Assembly (NCBI GenBank): GCA_017550625.1
Contig: JAFZOL010000045.1
Location: 1-64,000, forward strand
Source of the DNA: Clostridia bacterium
Lineage (GTDB): Bacteria > Bacillota > Clostridia > Oscillospirales > Acutalibacteraceae
Reading direction: 5' to 3'
Length of the DNA stretch: 64,000 nucleotides
Below are positions 60,239 through 64,000 of the stretch, in pieces. The position numbers and the translations under genes are program-made. Numbering within the stretch: position 1 is the first letter of the stretch; each line of letters starts with the position of its first letter. Under the pieces are notes generated by a model. It was not told the DNA's origin. It made no database searches and saw only the letters and a program-made list of their open reading frames with translations.

Positions 60239-61288
60239 TTGATTGGCCTCCTTTTGAAAGCGGGTAAAATAAAATAGCTCGAAATCAATTTCGATAATTA
60301 CACTATTCTGAAACTATTATAATAGCACGCGTTTGAAAAGTCAATATTTTGTTTTTCGGCATTAATAAAAAAAATGACGGAGAGAAATTGTGCAGAATCA
60401 ACGAGAACAGCGCCCCCGCGTTGTGCGGTTTTCGGGTTCGCGCGGGACGGACGCGCGGCGGATTTTCGCTTGCCGCGCGCCCGGAGTCCCTCACGGTGAG
60501 TCGGGGGGATTGCCGCCCGGGGCGGCCGGCGGTCAGTCCGGCGAAGAGGGGCGGCGGTTCTGGGATCAACAAATGCCGTCCGGGAACGCGTCGGCGGTCA
60601 GTCCGACATTTGACGGCGGGATCGTGGATGGCGGGGGTGCCGTTCCGGGTCAGATCCGGCGGTCAGTCCGGACGGAACGGCGGGTACAGCAAGATATTAC
60701 CATCCGCGTTTCCCGATTGCAAGTTACGGTTCCGTCACGCTTTAAGGTACCATGTCACGTGGTAGTCGGTACCGGGTACCGGGGGAGGGGCGCACAGAGC
60801 GCACAGGGCACACAGGGCGCACAGGGCGCACAGGGCCAAGGGGCAAGGGGCCAGAGGCCAGGGGCCAGGGTGCGCGGCAAAGCCGCGCAACAAGAATACA
60901 AAATGCAAAATACAAAATACAAAATTGTATGAAACCGCCGGGGGGCAACTGACCCTCCGGCGGTTTTTCGTGATATGGATTCTTCAGTAGCGCGGCAGAC
61001 CTCTGCCGCTGCGGTCGGATGCTTGCGGTTGTCTTTTCGGGTGGTCGGCGAATCCGATCCGATAAAAAAGCACCCCGTCGACAAAGCGAAAAAGATGATC
61101 AAAGCCTTTTGCGCGGGCGGCAGGGGCGGAGTCCCCCGCGGAGTGGGGGAGATGTCCGCGAAGCGGACAGAGGGGGACAGGCCGGGTACGGCTGCCGCGC
61201 TACTATTTAAAAACTCCCGTGCACCCGTGGACCGTGCACCCGTGCACCCGCCGCGCTTTGCGCGGCTTTTCCCTCCGGCCCCTCGAAC
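60239..61288. repeat. Gene-free repeat island
   Basis: 1050 bases with no convincing gene. It holds three copies of CGGCGGTCAGTCCG at exactly 65-bp spacing (60526, 60591, 60656), GCGCACAGG tandem units (60787-60838), a GGCCAGAGGCCAGGGGCCAGGG block shared with 52481-52523, a deleted (60985-61016) and a degenerate (61111-61203) copy of the 95-bp arm, and GTGCACCCG units near 61220-61250. Confidence 0.7.
60316..60344 (-). promoter_or_regulatory. Promoter, TTGACT-N17-TATAAT
   Basis: Hexamers at 60339-60344 and 60316-60321; AT-rich leader to the 377-aa secreted protein. Confidence 0.8.
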
Positions 61289-62392
61289 CTATTCTAATTC
61301 CAACCTCCTGATCGCCGTCTTTGAAAGGCACGTTCCGTCCTCTTCGCCTCCGCAGCAATAGGAGAGCAGCATCACGCCCGGCTCCGGGAAGAACATCGCG
61401 GGGTAGCAGTAGCCGTGGTCGGGGGCGTCCTCGAGGGTGATATAGGGGGAGAAGTGCTCGCCGTCTTCGCTTTGCGCGAGCGCCAGCGGCGTGCGCCCGG
61501 CGTGGATCCAGCGCTTATTCGGGTCGAGCCGCCCGTTGTAGCAGGGGACGGGGTTCCACACCGCGAAAAATGTCCCCGAAAACGGGTCGCGGCGGATGAG
61601 CATGGGGGAGTCGGGGGACGAGAACCGGGAAGACGCCGGCTGCGTCCACGTTCTGCCGCCGTCGGGAGAAAACGCGTCGAACTGGTAACCGCGGTCGGTG
61701 CGGAAATACCCGTACACGCGCCCGTCGGGCAGCTCCGCGGCGCCGGGCTCCTGCAGGCCCGTTTCGGACGCGCCGGGGTTCGCCATATAGAGCACCCGGC
61801 TTTCCTGCCGCCAGTTCCTGCCGTCGGGGTCGCCCTTGAAGAACGCGCAGGTGCCGAAATATACGCCGCCGCGCCCGCCGTTTTCCCACCGCCGGATCTT
61901 ATGCCGTGCCGCGGGCAGCAGCACCGAGCCGTCCGAGAGGACGCACAAACGGCTGTTGTTGATCACGTAATAGATCCCGCGCTTTTCGGGGATCACGGTC
62001 TCGGGCGCGCCGAGCGTGAGATCCTTTTCGTCCGTGAAGCGCCTGAGCACGGCTATGCTCTCGCCGCCGAGCTTCACGAGATACACGATCGCCGCTTCGC
62101 CCGTGACGAAGCGCACGAGGCTCACGCTCATGATGTTCTTCACGTTGTGTTCCTCGGGGGACGCCAAAAGCCCCGGCGCTTTCGTCCACGTGCGCCCGTT
62201 GTCGTCCGACAACGCGTACCCCACGCCGCAGGGCGCGTCGTCGTGCCCCGAGTCGGCGATATACTTTGAATAGGCGAATAAGAGCCGCCCGTCCGTGAGG
62301 CGCAGAAAATCGCCCTCGGAGTTGCGGGGATTGCCCGCGCCGGGCGGGAACTCGCACACGCGCTTACTCGAAATGAGCTTCGGGGCTTCCAT
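61289..62392 (-). CDS. Sialidase-like six-bladed propeller hydrolase (BNR repeats)
   Basis: 367 aa. Two clear Asp-box repeats (SDDNGRTWTK near residue 63 and SPDGGRTWTQ near 243), an opening RNSEGDFLRLTDGRLLFAYSKY and GLQEPGAAELPDGRVYGYFR form the scaffold of exo-sialidase-like propellers. The Arg triad of true sialidases cannot be assigned with certainty. No signal peptide, so if a glycosidase it acts inside the cell. AAAGGA lies ahead of the ATG. Single gene with its own promoter. Confidence 0.78.
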   Translation of the reverse strand: MEAPKLISSKRVCEFPPGAGNPRNSEGDFLRLTDGRLLFAYSKYIADSGHDDAPCGVGYALSDDNGRTWTKAPGLLASPEEHNVKNIMSVSLVRFVTGEAAIVYLVKLGGESIAVLRRFTDEKDLTLGAPETVIPEKRGIYYVINNSRLCVLSDGSVLLPAARHKIRRWENGGRGGVYFGTCAFFKGDPDGRNWRQESRVLYMANPGASETGLQEPGAAELPDGRVYGYFRTDRGYQFDAFSPDGGRTWTQPASSRFSSPDSPMLIRRDPFSGTFFAVWNPVPCYNGRLDPNKRWIHAGRTPLALAQSEDGEHFSPYITLEDAPDHGYCYPAMFFPEPGVMLLSYCCGGEEDGTCLSKTAIRRLELE

Positions 62393-62422
62393 AGCATCGG
62401 TCCTTTCGGTGTTTATGCTCCC

Positions 62423-62451
62423 ATTTTAAAAAACGGGAGCGCGTTTGTCAA
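62423..62451 (-). promoter_or_regulatory. Promoter, TTGACA-N17-TAAAAT
   Basis: Hexamers at 62446-62451 and 62423-62428, ahead of the sialidase-like gene. Confidence 0.7.
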
Positions 62452-62460
62452 GGCTTCCGC

Positions 62461-62489
62461 TTGCATTTTGCGAAACGCTGTGTTATACT
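62461..62489 (+). promoter_or_regulatory. Promoter, TTGCAT-N17-TATACT
   Basis: Hexamers at 62461-62466 and 62484-62489, divergent from and only 9 bases away from the -35 of the sialidase promoter. Confidence 0.75.
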
Positions 62490-62580
62490 GTTGGCGGTTT
62501 TTTGATGAAAATCGAAAAAACGGCAGAAATAATGCCGTTCCGAACGTATAATAAACGAAAACAAAAGTTGAGGTCCCGTT

Positions 62581-63993
62581 ATGAAAAAGCTCGTTTCCAT
62601 CCTGCTCGCGCTCATCCTGCTGCTTTCGGCGGCGGGCTCTGCGCTTGCCGCCGATGACGACGAGCCCACGACCGGCGAGCCCGCGACGACCGAACCCGAA
62701 GAGCCTACGACCGGCGAACCCGAAGAGCCTACGACCGGCGACCCGGACGAGCCCGGCGAGCCCGAGCCCACCGACGTGCCGGGCGACGCGGACGGCAGCG
62801 GCGACGTCACGGCGGCAGACGCCCGCCTCATCCTGCGATATGCCGTGGATCTCGAGGTCTTTGCGGCGTGGCAGGAGCGTAACGCCGACCTTGACGAAGA
62901 CGGCGAGGTCCGCGCCTCGGACGCGCGTCTGGCGCTGCGCCTTGCCGTGGGGCTGCCCCTCGGCGAGACCGAAGAGGAACGCCGCCGCCGCGAGGAACGC
63001 GAGCGCGAGGAAGAGGAGCGCCGCCGCGAGGAAGAGGAGCGTCAGAAGCAGGAAGAGGAAGAACGCCGCAAGCAGGAGGAGCTGCTCGCCTCGCAGGAGG
63101 GGCGCATGACGGAGCTCGCGTCACGCGTGAACAAAGAGAATCTCGCCGCGAATATGCGCACCCTCGTCAACGACCTGTCGGCACGCGCTCTCGGCGCGCC
63201 GCAGGGCGACGCCGCGGCCGACTGGCTCGAGCGCACGCTGAAGGGCTACGGCATCGACGACGTGCGCCGCTGGAGCCTGACCTACGACGGCAAGACCGGC
63301 GACAACGTGGTCGGCGTGGTCCACGCCGCGCGCGAGAACCCGCAGATTTTGCTGTTCATGGCGCATTACGACACCCACCTTACTACCGGCGGCGCCGTGG
63401 ACAATTCCTCAGGCGTCGCGCTGATGCTGGAGCTCGCCCGCATCCTCAACAGCACGGAGCTCAAGAGCGATTACGAGCTGCGTTTTCTGTTCACCACCGG
63501 CGAAGAGATCGGCTATATCGGCGCCTACCGCTACATCGGCTACGTGTCGTCCAGCGTCGGCTCGGCCGAGACCTTCTCGCGCCACGCCTTCGTGTTCAAC
63601 GCCGACATGGCGGGCGCGCCGATCGTGGGAGGACCCTGGTATCTCGCCGTGAGCACCGACTCGGTGCTTGAAGACACGTTCTCGGGCGCGAACCGCGGCT
63701 CGCGCGCCGTGGACCACGCGAAGACCCTTCTCGGGGACCTCGGCGAAGCGGGTTATTATTCCCCCGTGCGCGCCGGCAACACCGACATCCACCCCTTCCG
63801 CAAATACGGCAAGGAGTGCGTGAACATTTCGTGGCGGCAGATAAACCCCGCCCGCGCCAACGGCAGCGACTACGGCCTCGGCACGTGGGAATACATCCAC
63901 ACCTGGACCGACAGCCTCGAGAACTTCAACATGACGTCCCTTTACAACATGACGCGCCTCGCCGCCGCGGCGGCCGCGGAGCTTGCGTTCTGA
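62581..63993 (+). CDS. Secreted M28 aminopeptidase with internal dockerin and charged coiled coil
   Basis: 470 aa. A signal peptide (cleavage at ALAA) leads into an EPTTGEPE repeat linker (residues 26-64), a dockerin (about 67-127, loops DADGSGDVTAADARL and DLDEDGEVRASDARL), and a stretch of about 40 residues made almost only of Glu, Arg, Gln and Lys (about 129-168), a long charged helix. The M28 zinc peptidase follows, with ligands His262 (MAHYDTH), Asp274 (AVDNSSG), Glu308/309 (TTGEEIG), Asp342 (NADMAG) and a late His in NTDIHPF. It should remove N-terminal amino acids outside the cell while docked to a cohesin. A dockerin placed before the enzyme, with a rigid spacer, is unusual. Confidence 0.88.
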   Translation: MKKLVSILLALILLLSAAGSALAADDDEPTTGEPATTEPEEPTTGEPEEPTTGDPDEPGEPEPTDVPGDADGSGDVTAADARLILRYAVDLEVFAAWQERNADLDEDGEVRASDARLALRLAVGLPLGETEEERRRREEREREEEERRREEEERQKQEEEERRKQEELLASQEGRMTELASRVNKENLAANMRTLVNDLSARALGAPQGDAAADWLERTLKGYGIDDVRRWSLTYDGKTGDNVVGVVHAARENPQILLFMAHYDTHLTTGGAVDNSSGVALMLELARILNSTELKSDYELRFLFTTGEEIGYIGAYRYIGYVSSSVGSAETFSRHAFVFNADMAGAPIVGGPWYLAVSTDSVLEDTFSGANRGSRAVDHAKTLLGDLGEAGYYSPVRAGNTDIHPFRKYGKECVNISWRQINPARANGSDYGLGTWEYIHTWTDSLENFNMTSLYNMTRLAAAAAAELAF

Positions 63994-64000
63994 GAGGGAA

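Noticed and set aside
60500-60690. CRISPR array
   Set aside because: Only three partial copies, the repeat interior varies, the conserved part is about 14 bases, and no cas gene is present.

Overview
The window is GC-rich except for its AT-rich first few hundred bases. It carries dockerin modules, GPH-type sugar transport, XRE/AbrB regulators, many Cys-lipobox lipoproteins, strong purine-rich ribosome binding sites and sigma-A promoters. Together these point to an uncultured Gram-positive gut or rumen Clostridia (Oscillospirales/Ruminococcaceae-like Bacillota). This is inferred from gene style; there is no rRNA marker and I saw no tRNA gene.

Layout. 1-1240: integration scar (tyrosine-recombinase remnant), an EF-hand mini-protein and a macrodomain enzyme. 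1.6-4.1 kb: a secreted repeat protein and a TlpA-like lipoprotein. 4.5-7.6 kb: operon with a secreted beta-propeller, an S1-type protease lipoprotein and a VanY-like carboxypeptidase lipoprotein. 7.75-9.6 kb: ABC exporter operon with its XRE-AbrB regulator. 9.8-23.2 kb: minus-strand operon of a secreted subtilase, a 3354-residue dockerin protein, a membrane-anchored HAD phosphatase and an MBL hydrolase. 23.5-25.6 kb: XRE-TPR regulator and a lipoprotein. 25.7-32.3 kb: mannose-glycan operon (GPH transporter, zinc ribbon, GH38 alpha-mannosidase, DUF4838 protein). 32.4-35.1 kb: minus operon with a zinc-ribbon/DUF2007 protein, a membrane-anchored Mn-pyrophosphatase, an alpha/beta hydrolase and a HEPN-like protein. 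35.2-37.9 kb: mini tail protein, small-RNA candidate, ECF sigma factor and a frameshifted partner. 38-50 kb: mixed metabolic and secreted genes, including a nucleoside phosphorylase, an OYE-type reductase, an HTH-Fic AMPylator under a palindromic operator and an alkaline phosphatase. 50-53.3 kb and 60.2-61.3 kb: dense repeat islands around a GH42-like gene and a sialidase-like gene. 53.3-64 kb: cysteine-cluster protein, HtrA-like protease, lipase, TetR regulator, three more secreted proteins (two with dockerins) and a sialidase-like enzyme.

The common theme is a large secretome: proteases, phosphatases, glycan-active enzymes and three dockerin proteins, several of which share a short C-terminal Cys/His plus hydrophobic-helix tail. 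That tail (1598-1705, 21868-21969, 35423-35542) is my best candidate for an undescribed sorting or anchoring system. The second strongest theme is structured repetitive DNA: a MITE-like element with 27-bp inverted ends, an array of small hairpins, and a composite element with 95-bp perfect inverted arms. Promoters are strikingly uniform, mostly TTG(C/A)-type -35, exactly 17 bp spacer, and a TATAAT-like -10.
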